From: Pseudomonas alcaligenes
GTDB taxonomy: Bacteria > Pseudomonadota > Gammaproteobacteria > Pseudomonadales > Pseudomonadaceae
Assembly: GCF_041729615.1 (NCBI RefSeq)
Contig: NZ_CP154874.1
Coordinates: 3,827,501 to 3,891,500 of the forward strand
Length of the DNA: 64,000 nt
Direction: 5' to 3'
The notes beneath the pieces were generated by a model that saw only the letters and a program-made list of their open reading frames with translations, did no database searches and was not told the origin of the DNA. The translations under genes were made by a program, and so were the position numbers. Positions 7,636 through 15,883 of this stretch are shown here, in pieces. Each line of letters begins with the position of its first letter. The stretch's first letter is position 1.

Positions 7636-7956
7636 ATGGCCGAGCCGATCCGCCTGCCGCCGCAGCCGGAGGCCTGCGAGCTGTGTGCCCGCCGGCTGCC
7701 GCTGACCCGCCATCACCTGATTCCCAAGGCCCTGCACGACAAGCCTTATGTGCAGAAGCGCTTCGCCAGGGCCGAGCGCATCACCGCCACCCTGTGGGTC
7801 TGCCGCGCCTGCCACAACCAGATCCACCGGCTGTTCGACGAGAAGGAGCTGGCGCTGACCTACAACAGCCGCGAGGCCCTGTTGGCCGACGAGCGCCTGC
7901 GCACCTTCGTCGCCTGGCTGGCGAGCAAGCCGGCCGGTTTCACCCCGCGCTTCTGA
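7636..7956 (+). CDS. Small HNH-type zinc protein
   Basis: A 106-residue protein with a Cys-x2-Cys pair (C14, C17), the HHLIPK motif (H26-H27), and CRACHNQIH (C56, C59, H60, H64): a complete HNH fold with a four-Cys zinc site. Similar small chromosomal HNH proteins are widespread in proteobacteria and mostly uncharacterised; nuclease activity is possible but unproven. It follows the methyltransferase by 4 bp, so likely belongs to the same transcript. Its stop lies 7 bp before the next promoter. Confidence 0.85.
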   Translation: MAEPIRLPPQPEACELCARRLPLTRHHLIPKALHDKPYVQKRFARAERITATLWVCRACHNQIHRLFDEKELALTYNSREALLADERLRTFVAWLASKPAGFTPRF

Positions 7957-7963
7957 GCACGCG

Positions 7964-7992
7964 TTGACGCTCCCGCCCCCAGCCTCTACCCT
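7964..7992 (+). promoter_or_regulatory. Promoter of the cobO operon
   Basis: TTGACG (7964-7969) and TACCCT (7987-7992) are spaced exactly 17 bp apart, ending about 8 bp before the second cobalamin aptamer. This is the expected place for the promoter of a riboswitch-controlled operon. Confidence 0.65.
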
Positions 7993-8000
7993 GCGCGCCT

Positions 8001-8185
8001 GCAACAGGTGCCCCCGCCATGCGTGGCCGAGGGGTGAAACAGGGAAGCCGGTCCATTCAAGCCGGCGCTGCCCCCGCAACGGTAGGTGAGACAAGGGTCG
8101 CCTACGCCACTGTGCCTTGGCACGGGAAGGCGCGACCCGCAGGCCAATGGCCTGGCTCACGAGCCCGGAGACCGGCCTGTCGCGC
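8001..8185 (+). promoter_or_regulatory. Cobalamin riboswitch controlling the cobO-to-cobS operon
   Basis: The aptamer signature is complete and in order: GGTGAAACAGGGAAG (about 8033), CTGCCCCCGCAAC (8068-8080), GCCACTG (8106-8112) followed by GGGAAGGC (8124-8131), and AGCCCGGAGACCGGCCTGTC (8162-8181). About 120 nt of GC-rich expression platform follow, with a possible hairpin GGGCAGGGCCTGCGGCCC, before the cobO ribosome-binding site. Expected to shut the operon when adenosylcobalamin is abundant. The open frame across it is not coding. Confidence 0.95.
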
Positions 8186-8303
8186 TTCCACGGCATTGCG
8201 GCGGGCTTTGCGGGTGGGCAGGGCCTGCGGCCCTTCCTGCGTGCGTCCGTCTTCTGCCTTTCGACACCCAATGCCTGGCCCCTGGGCCGGACAGGAGAGC
8301 GGC

Positions 8304-8915
8304 ATGGCCGAATCGGCAGAACGCGACGCCCGCCACCAGGCGCGCATGCAGCGCAAGAAAGCCCTGATCGACGCGAAGATCGCCCAGGCCCAGGACGAGT
8401 ACGGCCTGCTGCTGGTGCATGCCGGCAACGGCAAGGGCAAGAGCAGCTCGGCCTTCGGCATGGTCGCCCGCGCCCTCGGCCACGGCATGAAGGTCGGCGT
8501 GGTGCAGTTCATCAAGGGCGCCGCCAGCACCGGCGAGGAGGCCTTCTTCCGCCGCTTTCCCGATGAGGTGCAGTGGTTCGTGATGGGCGAGGGCTTCACC
8601 TGGGAGACCCAGGACCGCCAGCGCGATATTGCCATGGCCGGCGAGGCCTGGCAGGTGGCGCAGCGCCTGCTGGCCGACGAAGGCATCGGCCTGGTGGTGC
8701 TGGACGAGCTGAACATCGCCCTCAAGTATGGCTACCTGCAGTTCGACCAGGTGCTCGCCGACATCGAGGCGCGGCCGCTGCTGCAGCACGTGGTGGTGAC
8801 CGGGCGCGGCGCCCTGCCGGAGCTGGTCGAGGCGGCGGATACGGTGACCGAGATGGCGCTGGTCAAGCATGCCTTCAAGGCCGGAGTGAAGGCGCAGAAG
8901 GGGGTCGAGTTTTGA
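8304..8915 (+). CDS. cobO: Corrinoid adenosyltransferase CobO/BtuR
   Basis: A 203-residue CobA/CobO-type ATP:corrinoid adenosyltransferase with P-loop GNGKGKSS (41-48), VVQFIKG, VLDELNIAL and VVTGRGALPEL. It moves the 5'-deoxyadenosyl group of ATP to cob(I)yrinic acid a,c-diamide or cobinamide. The start is the ATG at 8304 behind AGGAGAG; longer frames run into the riboswitch. First gene of the second cob operon. Confidence 0.96.
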   Translation: MAESAERDARHQARMQRKKALIDAKIAQAQDEYGLLLVHAGNGKGKSSSAFGMVARALGHGMKVGVVQFIKGAASTGEEAFFRRFPDEVQWFVMGEGFTWETQDRQRDIAMAGEAWQVAQRLLADEGIGLVVLDELNIALKYGYLQFDQVLADIEARPLLQHVVVTGRGALPELVEAADTVTEMALVKHAFKAGVKAQKGVEF

Positions 8916-8921
8916 CTCGCT

Positions 8922-9028
8922 ACCCTCTCCCCAGCCCTCTCCCGCACGCGGGAGAGGGAGATATGAGCCTGAAGCTTTCGCGTACTACTCCCCTCTCCCA
9001 TTTATGGGAGAGGGGCCGGGGGAGAGGG
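8922..9028 (+). repeat. GGGAGAGGG palindromic repeat, copy A (between cobO and cobB)
   Basis: Two hairpins of the form CCCTCTCCC...GGGAGAGGG (8935-8958 and 8991-9014) with extra half-units on each side (CCCTCTCC at 8923, GGGGGAGAGGG ending 9028). The last half-unit lies two bases before the cobB ATG and supplies its purine-rich ribosome-binding site. Related copies lie at 22559, 25822 and 33402, all outside coding sequence. Confidence 0.85.
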
Positions 9029-9030
9029 CA

Positions 9031-10323
9031 ATGACCACTCGCAGTTGCTCGGCCCTGCTGATCGCCGCGCCTGCCTCCGGCCAGGGCAAGACCACCGTCA
9101 CCGCCGCCCTGGCACGCCTGCACCGCCGCGCCGGGCGCCGCGTGCGGGTGTTCAAGTGCGGCCCGGACTTCCTTGATCCGATGATTCTCGCCCGTGCCAG
9201 CGGCGCGCCGGTGTACCAGCTGGACCTGTGGATGGTCGGCGAGGACGAGTGCCGGCGTCTGCTCGGGCAGGCGGCGCAGGAGGCCGACCTGATTCTTATC
9301 GAAGGGGTCATGGGTCTGTTCGACGGCCAGCCCTCGGCCGCTGCCCTGGCGCGCCGTTTCGGCATACCGGTGCTCGGGGTGATCGACGCCGGCGCCATGG
9401 CCCAGACCTTTGCCGCCCTGGCCTACGGCCTGGCGCATTTCCAGGCCGATCTGCCGTTCGCCGGGGTGCTGGCCAACCGCACCGGCAGCGAGCGCCACAA
9501 CGGCATCCTGCAGGCCAGCCTGCCGCCCTCGATCCGCTGGTTCGGCGGTCTGCCGCGCTCGGCCGCACTGGAGCTGCCACGCCGCCACCTGGGGCTGATC
9601 CAGGCCGAGGAGCTGGCCGACCTCGATGCGCGCCTGGACGCCGCCGCCGATGCCCTGCTGGCCAGCGCCGGCGAGGTGCTGCCCGAGGCGGTGAACTTCG
9701 CCGCCGCGGACGACCCGTGCATCGAGCCGCTGTTGGCCGGTGTGCGCATCGGCGTGGCGCGCGACACCAGCTTCGCCTTCCTCTACCAGGCCAACCTCGA
9801 CCTGTTGCGCGCGCTGGGCGCCGAGCTACGGTTCTTCTCGCCGCTTGCCGATGCGGCGCTGCCGGATGTCGATAGCCTCTACCTGCCCGGCGGCTACCCC
9901 GAGCTGCACCTGCAGGCGCTGGCCGATAACCGGCCAATGCTGCGGGCCATCCGCGCGCACCATGACGCCGGCAAGCCGATCCTCGCCGAGTGCGGCGGCA
10001 TGCTCTATCTGCTCGAGGCCCTGACCGACAAACAGGGCGCCAGCGCCGAGCTGCTCGGCCTGCTGCCCGGCAGCGCGCGCCTGCAGCCGCGCCTGGCCGC
10101 GCTGGCCCTGCAGCAGGTGGAGCTGCCGGAAGGGGCCCTGCGCGGGCATACTTACCACCATTCCGTGCTGGACTGCGCCCTGGCGCCGCTGGCCCGGGGC
10201 GTTTGCCCGAATGGCAAGCCGGTGGCCGAGGCGGTGTACCGCCTGGGGCGCCTGACCGCCTCCTACATCCACTTCTACCTGCCGTCCAACCCACGGGCGG
10301 CGGCCGAGCTGTTGCTGCCATGA
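9031..10323 (+). CDS. cobB: Cobyrinate a,c-diamide synthase
   Basis: A 430-residue glutamine amidotransferase of the CobB/CbiA family: N-terminal P-loop-like PASGQGKTTV, LIEGVMGLFDG, and a C-terminal class I amidotransferase domain with LPGGYPELH and catalytic Cys in AECGGM. It amidates the a and c carboxylates of hydrogenobyrinic acid with glutamine and ATP. The ATG at 9031 follows a repeat-derived GGAGAGGG. Its stop overlaps bluB by 4 bp. Confidence 0.96.
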   Translation: MTTRSCSALLIAAPASGQGKTTVTAALARLHRRAGRRVRVFKCGPDFLDPMILARASGAPVYQLDLWMVGEDECRRLLGQAAQEADLILIEGVMGLFDGQPSAAALARRFGIPVLGVIDAGAMAQTFAALAYGLAHFQADLPFAGVLANRTGSERHNGILQASLPPSIRWFGGLPRSAALELPRRHLGLIQAEELADLDARLDAAADALLASAGEVLPEAVNFAAADDPCIEPLLAGVRIGVARDTSFAFLYQANLDLLRALGAELRFFSPLADAALPDVDSLYLPGGYPELHLQALADNRPMLRAIRAHHDAGKPILAECGGMLYLLEALTDKQGASAELLGLLPGSARLQPRLAALALQQVELPEGALRGHTYHHSVLDCALAPLARGVCPNGKPVAEAVYRLGRLTASYIHFYLPSNPRAAAELLLP

Positions 10324-10970
10324 CCGACCACGCCTTCAGCCCCGAGGAACGCGCCGCGGTGTACCGCGCCATTGCCGAGCGCCGCGACATGCGCCATTTC
10401 GCCGGCGGCGAGGTAGCCCCGGAGCTGCTGGCCCGGCTGCTGCAGGCGGCGCACCAGGCACCGAGCGTCGGCCTGATGCAGCCCTGGCGCTTTATCCGCA
10501 TCACCCGGCCCGAACTTCGGGACGCCATCCATGGCCTGGTCGAGGCCGAGCGTGTGCGTACCGCCGAGGCCCTGGGCGAGCGCAGCGACGAGTTCATGCG
10601 GCTCAAGGTCGAGGGCATTCGCGACTGTGCCGAGCTGCTGGTGGCGGCCCTGATGGACGGTCGCGAGGCTCATGTGTTCGGCCGTCGCACCCTGCCGCAG
10701 ATGGACCTGGCCTCGCTCGCCTGCGCCCTGCAGAACCTCTGGCTGGCGGCGCGTGCCGAGGGGCTGGGGATGGGCTGGGTGTCGCTGTTCGATCCTGTCG
10801 CCTTGGCCGAGTTGCTCGGCATGCCGGCGGGTAGCCAACCGGTGGCGGTGCTCTGTCTGGGCCCGGTGAGCGAGTTCTACGACAAGCCGATGTTGGTGCA
10901 GGAAGGCTGGGCCCGCGAGCAGGCGCTGGACGAACTGGTGTTCAGCGACCGCTGGGGGCAGCGCTCGTGA
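10320..10970 (+). CDS. bluB: 5,6-dimethylbenzimidazole synthase
   Basis: A 216-residue nitroreductase-fold flavoenzyme with the BluB hallmarks RRDMRHF, APSVGLMQPWRFI and GMGWVSLFDP. BluB breaks down FMNH2 with oxygen to give 5,6-dimethylbenzimidazole, the lower ligand base of B12. Its product is used by CobT encoded downstream. Presence of an oxygen-using lower-ligand enzyme agrees with the aerobic CobN route. It overlaps neighbours on both sides (ATGA with cobB, GTGA with cbiB). Confidence 0.96.
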   Translation: MTDHAFSPEERAAVYRAIAERRDMRHFAGGEVAPELLARLLQAAHQAPSVGLMQPWRFIRITRPELRDAIHGLVEAERVRTAEALGERSDEFMRLKVEGIRDCAELLVAALMDGREAHVFGRRTLPQMDLASLACALQNLWLAARAEGLGMGWVSLFDPVALAELLGMPAGSQPVAVLCLGPVSEFYDKPMLVQEGWAREQALDELVFSDRWGQRS

Positions 10971-11872
10971 GTGTCGCACTGTCCGCCCTGGCCGGCGTCG
11001 GCCTGGACGCCTGGCTCGGCGAGCCGCGGCGCTGGCACCCGCTGGTGGGCTTCGGCCACCTGGCGCAGCGCATCGAGCAGCGCCTCAACTCGGGCGGGCG
11101 CGGCTGGCGCAGCCATGGCGTCAGCGGCTGGTGCCTGGCGGTGCTGCCGCCGGTGCTGCTGGCCTGGCTGTTGAGCCTGAGCAGCCTGGGCTGGCTGGTC
11201 GACATCCTTGTGCTGTATTTCGCCCTCGGCCTCAAGAGCCTCGCCCAGCATGCGCTGCCGGTGGCGCAGGCGCTGCGTCTGGGCAATCTCGACGAGGCGC
11301 GCCGCCGCGTCGGCTACCTAGTCAGCCGCCGCACCAGCGAGCTGGATGCCTGCGGCGTGGCCCGCGCCGGCACCGAGTCGGTACTGGAGAATGGCGCCGA
11401 TGCGGTGTTCGCCTCGCTGTTCTGGTTCGCCGTGCTGGGCGCGCCGGGCGTGCTGCTGCACCGCCTGAGCAACACCCTGGACGCCATGTGGGGCTATCGC
11501 AACGAGCGTTTCGAGCGCTTCGGCTGGGCTGCGGCGAAGATCGATGATGTTCTGAACTATGTGCCGGCGCGGCTGGTGGCACTGACTTACGCGCTGCTGG
11601 GGCGCTCGCGCGAGGCCCTGCGCTGCTGGCGGCGCCAGGCGCCGCAGTGGGACAGCCCCAACGCCGGGCCGGTAATGGCCGCCGGCGCCGGCGCGCTGCA
11701 GGTGCAGCTGGGTGGTTCGGCCATCTACCACGGCGTCGAGGAGCAGCGCCCGCAGCTGGGCGAGGGGGCACCGGCGCAGGCGCGCGATATCGAGCGGGCG
11801 CTCAACCTGGTCTACCTCGGTGTGCTGCTGTGGCTGGTTGGGCTGGCCATCGGGGAGTTGTACCTTGCTTGA
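10967..11872 (+). CDS. cbiB: Adenosylcobinamide-phosphate synthase CobD/CbiB
   Basis: A 301-residue integral membrane protein with a GTG start overlapping the bluB stop. It shows the family segments LDAWLGEPRRWHPLVGFG, RRRVGYLVSRRTSELD, VLENGADAVFASLFWF and KIDDVLNYVPARL and several hydrophobic helices. It joins aminopropanol phosphate (made from threonine phosphate by the next gene product) to adenosylcobyric acid. The symbol cobD is also used for it. Confidence 0.95.
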   Translation: MSVALSALAGVGLDAWLGEPRRWHPLVGFGHLAQRIEQRLNSGGRGWRSHGVSGWCLAVLPPVLLAWLLSLSSLGWLVDILVLYFALGLKSLAQHALPVAQALRLGNLDEARRRVGYLVSRRTSELDACGVARAGTESVLENGADAVFASLFWFAVLGAPGVLLHRLSNTLDAMWGYRNERFERFGWAAAKIDDVLNYVPARLVALTYALLGRSREALRCWRRQAPQWDSPNAGPVMAAGAGALQVQLGGSAIYHGVEEQRPQLGEGAPAQARDIERALNLVYLGVLLWLVGLAIGELYLA

Positions 11873-12860
11873 GCATGGCGGGCGGTTGCGCGCGGCGGCG
11901 CAGCGCTATGGCATTGCCGTGGCGGACTGGCTCGATCTGTCCACCGGCATTGCGCCCTATGGTTGGCCGCTGCCGCCGATCCCGGCCGACGCCTGGCAGC
12001 GCCTGCCGGAGCAGGACGATGGCCTGGAAGCGCTGGCCCGCGATTACTACGGCGCCGCCGCTCTGCTGCCGGTGGCCGGCTCGCAGGCGGCGATCCAGGC
12101 CTTGCCGCGCCTGCGCCACCCCGGCCTGCGGGTCGGCGTGGTGTCGCCAGCCTATGCCGAGCACGCATTGGCCTGGCGCCGCGAGGGGCATCTGGTACAG
12201 GAGCTGAGCGAGGGAGCGGTGGAGCGCTCGCTGGAGCGCTTCGACGTACTGCTGGTGATCAACCCGAACAACCCCAGCGGCCGGCTGATCGAGCGCGAGC
12301 GCCTGCTCCGCTGGCATGCGCGCCTGGCCGAGCGCGGGGGCTGGCTGGTGGTGGACGAGGCGTTCATGGACTGCACGCCGCAGCACAGCCTGGCCGCCGA
12401 GAGCCAGCGGCCGGGCCTGATCGTCTTGCGCTCGTTCGGCAAGTTCTTCGGCCTGGCCGGCATCCGCCTGGGCTTCATCCTGGCCGAACAGGCGCTGCTC
12501 GATCACCTCGGCGAGCAGCTCGGCCCCTGGACCGTCAGCGGTCCGGCTCGTGCGGTGGCCAGCACCTTGCTGGCCGACAGCCAGGGCCAGCAGCGCCAGC
12601 GTGAGCGCCTGTCTGCCGACGGTCTGCGCCTGGCCGTGCTGCTCAGTGCCCATGGTCTGGCGCCGGCCGGTGGCACGGCGCTGTTCCAGCTGGTCGGCCA
12701 CCCGCACGCGGTCGGGTTGCACGGCTACTTCGCCCGGCGCGGCATCCTGTTGCGCCTGTTTGCCGAGAGCCGCTGCCTGCGTTTCGGCCTGCCGGCCGAC
12801 GAGGCTGGCTGGCAGCGCCTGGAGCAGGCGCTGCAGGAGAGACCCGCATGGCCACTCTGA
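11865..12860 (+). CDS. cobC: L-threonine-O-3-phosphate decarboxylase
   Basis: A PLP fold type I aminotransferase-like enzyme of 331 residues with NPNNPSG, DEAFMD and the PLP lysine in SFGKFFGLAGIRLGF. It makes (R)-1-amino-2-propanol phosphate for CbiB. I place the start at TTG 11865, giving MLEHGGRLRAAA as in related CobC proteins; GGGGAG lies 8 bp upstream, and the frame further upstream only translates cbiB out of frame. It overlaps cbiB by 8 bp and cobQ by 13 bp. Confidence 0.9.
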   Translation: MLEHGGRLRAAAQRYGIAVADWLDLSTGIAPYGWPLPPIPADAWQRLPEQDDGLEALARDYYGAAALLPVAGSQAAIQALPRLRHPGLRVGVVSPAYAEHALAWRREGHLVQELSEGAVERSLERFDVLLVINPNNPSGRLIERERLLRWHARLAERGGWLVVDEAFMDCTPQHSLAAESQRPGLIVLRSFGKFFGLAGIRLGFILAEQALLDHLGEQLGPWTVSGPARAVASTLLADSQGQQRQRERLSADGLRLAVLLSAHGLAPAGGTALFQLVGHPHAVGLHGYFARRGILLRLFAESRCLRFGLPADEAGWQRLEQALQERPAWPL

Positions 12861-14299
12861 TGATCCAGGGCACCACCTCGGATGCCGGCAAGAGCACCCT
12901 GGTGACCGCCCTGTGCCGCTGGCTCAGACGCCAGGGCGTCAGCGTGGTGCCGTTCAAGCCGCAGAACATGGCGCTGAACAGTGCGGTGACCGCCGACGGC
13001 GGCGAGATCGGCCGCGCCCAGGCGGTGCAGGCCCAGGCGGCGGGGCTGGCGCCGCACACCGACATGAACCCGGTATTGCTCAAACCCAACTCTGATACCG
13101 GCGCCCAGGTGATCATCCAGGGCCGCGCCATCGGCAACATGCATGCGGTGGCCTACCACGACTACAAGCAGGTCGCCCGCGCGGCGGTGCTCGAGTCCCA
13201 CGCGCGCCTCGCCGCGCAGTACCCGGTGGTGATGGTGGAGGGCGCCGGTTCGCCGGCCGAGATCAACCTCAGGGCCGGCGACATCGCCAACATGGGCTTC
13301 GCCGAGGCGGTGGACTGCCCGGTGCTGCTGATCGCCGATATCGACAAGGGCGGGGTGTTCGCCCACCTGGTCGGCACCCTGGAGCTGCTCTCGCCGAGCG
13401 AGCAGGCGCGGGTCAAGGGCTTCGTGATCAACCGCTTCCGCGGCGACATCGCCCTGCTGCAGCCGGGGCTGGACTGGCTGGAAGCGCGTACCGGCAAGCC
13501 GGTGCTCGGCGTGCTGCCGTACCTGATGGACTTCCACCTGGAGGCCGAGGATGCGGTGCAGGTGCTGCAGCCGGACAAGGGCCGCGAAGTGCTGCGCGTG
13601 GCGGTGCCGGTGCTGCCGCGCATCAGCAACCACACCGACTTCGACCCGCTGCGCCTGCACCCGCAGGTGGATCTGCAGTTCATCGGCCCCGGCCAGGCGA
13701 TACCACCGGCCGACCTGATCATCCTGCCCGGCTCGAAGAGCGTGCGCGCCGACCTGGCGCGCCTGCGCGAGCACGGCTGGGACGCCGCCATCGCCCGCCA
13801 CCTGCGCTACGGCGGCAAGGTCCTCGGCATCTGCGGCGGGCTGCAGATGCTCGGCAGCCGCATCGACGATCCCCACGGTCTGGAAGGCCCGGCCGGCAGC
13901 AGTGCGGGTCTCGGCCTGCTCGACTACGCCACCGTGCTGGAGCCGGAAAAGCAGCTGCGCAACGTGCGTGGCCGTCTGGCCCTGGATGATCTGGAGGTCA
14001 GCGGCTACGAGATCCATGCCGGGGTCAGCGCCGGCCCGGCATTGGCCACGCCCGCCGTGCGCCTGGACGATGGCCGCAGCGACGGCGCCCTCAGCGCCGA
14101 CGGCCAGGTCATGGCCACCTATCTGCACGGTCTGTTCGAGGCGCCGGCCGCCTGCGCCGCGCTGCTCGCCTGGGCGGGCCTGCGCGAGGCGCGGCAAGTG
14201 GATTACCATGCGCGCCGCGAACGTGACATCGAGCGCCTGGCCGACCTGGTCGAGGCGCACCTGGATACCCGCCTGCTCCGCGAGCTGTGCGGCCTGTAA
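12848..14299 (+). CDS. cobQ: Cobyric acid synthase
   Basis: A 483-residue protein: P-loop-like GTTSDAGKSTLVTALCR, KPQNMALNS, VEGAGSPAEINL, and a C-terminal amidotransferase domain with ILPGSKSV and catalytic Cys in GICGGLQMLG. It amidates the b, d, e and g side chains of adenosylcobyrinic acid a,c-diamide. Full family length; overlaps cobC by 13 bp. Confidence 0.97.
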   Translation: MATLMIQGTTSDAGKSTLVTALCRWLRRQGVSVVPFKPQNMALNSAVTADGGEIGRAQAVQAQAAGLAPHTDMNPVLLKPNSDTGAQVIIQGRAIGNMHAVAYHDYKQVARAAVLESHARLAAQYPVVMVEGAGSPAEINLRAGDIANMGFAEAVDCPVLLIADIDKGGVFAHLVGTLELLSPSEQARVKGFVINRFRGDIALLQPGLDWLEARTGKPVLGVLPYLMDFHLEAEDAVQVLQPDKGREVLRVAVPVLPRISNHTDFDPLRLHPQVDLQFIGPGQAIPPADLIILPGSKSVRADLARLREHGWDAAIARHLRYGGKVLGICGGLQMLGSRIDDPHGLEGPAGSSAGLGLLDYATVLEPEKQLRNVRGRLALDDLEVSGYEIHAGVSAGPALATPAVRLDDGRSDGALSADGQVMATYLHGLFEAPAACAALLAWAGLREARQVDYHARRERDIERLADLVEAHLDTRLLRELCGL

Positions 14300-14309
14300 G
14301 GGGCAAACC

Positions 14310-14831
14310 ATGCTCGAACTGATCCTCGGCGGCGCCCGCTCCGGCAAGAGCCGCCTGGCCGAGCGGCTGGCCACGCAGAGCGGCCTGGCCGTGACCTACA
14401 TCGCCACCAGCCAGGCGCTGGACGGCGAGATGAGTGCGCGCATCCAGCACCACCGCCAGCGCCGTCCGGCCGACTGGGGCCTGGTGGAGGAACCCCTCGA
14501 ACTGGCTCGCGCCCTGCGCGACAATGCCGCCCCCGGCCGCTGCCTGCTGGTCGACTGCCTGACCCTGTGGCTGACCAACCTGCTGATGCTGGACGACGAC
14601 ACGCGTCTGGCCATGCAGCGCGATGCCTTTCTCGAGGCATTGGCCGAGCTGCCCGGGCGCATCATCCTGGTCAGCAACGAGACTGGCCTGGGCGTGGTGC
14701 CGCTGGGCGAACTGACCCGGCGCTATGTCGACGAGGCCGGCTGGCTGCACCAGGCCGTGGCCGAACGCGCCGAGCGGGTGCTGTTCACCGTCGCCGGCCT
14801 GCCCATGCTGCTCAAAGGAGAGCCGCTATGA
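14310..14831 (+). CDS. cobU: Adenosylcobinamide kinase / guanylyltransferase
   Basis: A 173-residue bifunctional CobU/CobP enzyme: P-loop GGARSGKS (7-14), a histidine-rich QHHRQRRP segment near residue 45 where the guanylylated His lies, LLVDCLTLWLTN and VSNETGLGVVP. It phosphorylates adenosylcobinamide and transfers GMP to it. This is the only gene in the operon with a clear gap (10 bp) from its predecessor; it overlaps cobT by ATGA. Confidence 0.97.
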   Translation: MLELILGGARSGKSRLAERLATQSGLAVTYIATSQALDGEMSARIQHHRQRRPADWGLVEEPLELARALRDNAAPGRCLLVDCLTLWLTNLLMLDDDTRLAMQRDAFLEALAELPGRIILVSNETGLGVVPLGELTRRYVDEAGWLHQAVAERAERVLFTVAGLPMLLKGEPL

Positions 14832-15883
14832 CCGCTTCACCCTGGTGGCAGCAGACCTGTCGCCAGCCCGATGCCGCCGCCGAGGCCGCTGCTCTGGCGC
14901 GCCAGGCGCAGCTGACCAAGCCGCGCGGCGCCCTCGGCGCGCTGGAGGCGCTGGCTGTGCGCCTGGCCGCCCTGCAGGGGCGCGAGAAGCCCGCCATCGA
15001 CCAGCCGCACCTGACGCTGTTCGCCGGCGACCACGGCGTGGTCGCCGAAGGCGTGTCGGCCTACCCGCAGGCGGTGACCGCGCAGATGCTCGGCAACTTC
15101 GTCGCCGGCGGCGCGGCGATCAGCGTGTTGGCCCGCGAGCAGGGCGTGCCGCTGCGCCTGGTCGACCTCGGCACCATCGATACCGCGCTCGAATTGCCCG
15201 GCGTGCGCCACCTGCGCCTGGGCGCCGGCACCGCCAACTTCGCGCTGCAGCCGGCAATGACAGTGGCGCAGTGTGCGGCCGCCCTGCAGGCCGGTCGCGA
15301 CACCCTGCAGCAGATACTGGCCGAGGGCTGCGACCTGTTCCTGGCCGGCGAGATGGGTATCGGCAACACCAGCGCCGCCACGGCCCTGGCCTGTGCCCTG
15401 AGCGATCTACAGCCGGCGCAGCTGACCGGCCCCGGTACCGGCCTGGACGGCGCCGGCGTGGGGCGCAAGCTGGCCGTGATCGAACGTGCCCTGGCCCTGC
15501 ACCGCGAACACCTTGCGGACCCCGCCGAGGCTCTGCGCCGGGTCGGCGGCTTCGAGCTGGCGGCGCTGGCCGGTGCCTACCTGGCCTGCGCCCAGGCCGG
15601 TGTGCCGGCGCTGGTCGACGGCTTTATCTGCACGGCCGCCGCGCTGTGCGCCGTGCGCCTGAACCCCGGTGTGCAGCCCTGGCTGCTGTTCGCCCATGCC
15701 GGCGCCGAGCCGGGCCACGCCGCGCTGCTGGCCGAACTGGATGCCGTCCCGCTGCTCGACCTCGGCCTGCGCCTGGGCGAGGGCAGCGGCGCGGCGCTGG
15801 CGCTACCCCTGATCAAACTTGCCTGCGCGCTGCATGGCGGCATGGCTACCTTTTCTGAAGCCCTGGTTGAGGACAAACAATGA
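14828..15883 (+). CDS. cobT: Nicotinate-nucleotide--dimethylbenzimidazole phosphoribosyltransferase
   Basis: A 351-residue CobT: TKPRGALGALE, FAGDHGVVAEGVSAYPQ, GEMGIGNTSAA, and the catalytic glutamate region LRLGEGSGAAL. It makes alpha-ribazole phosphate from dimethylbenzimidazole (the BluB product) and nicotinate mononucleotide. ATG 14828 overlaps the cobU stop and is preceded by AAAGGAG. Confidence 0.97.
   Translation: MTASPWWQQTCRQPDAAAEAAALARQAQLTKPRGALGALEALAVRLAALQGREKPAIDQPHLTLFAGDHGVVAEGVSAYPQAVTAQMLGNFVAGGAAISVLAREQGVPLRLVDLGTIDTALELPGVRHLRLGAGTANFALQPAMTVAQCAAALQAGRDTLQQILAEGCDLFLAGEMGIGNTSAATALACALSDLQPAQLTGPGTGLDGAGVGRKLAVIERALALHREHLADPAEALRRVGGFELAALAGAYLACAQAGVPALVDGFICTAAALCAVRLNPGVQPWLLFAHAGAEPGHAALLAELDAVPLLDLGLRLGEGSGAALALPLIKLACALHGGMATFSEALVEDKQ

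Noticed and set aside
8019..8303. N-terminal extension of cobO
   Set aside because: This stretch is the cobalamin riboswitch and its platform; the cobO product starts at 8304 behind a good ribosome-binding site.
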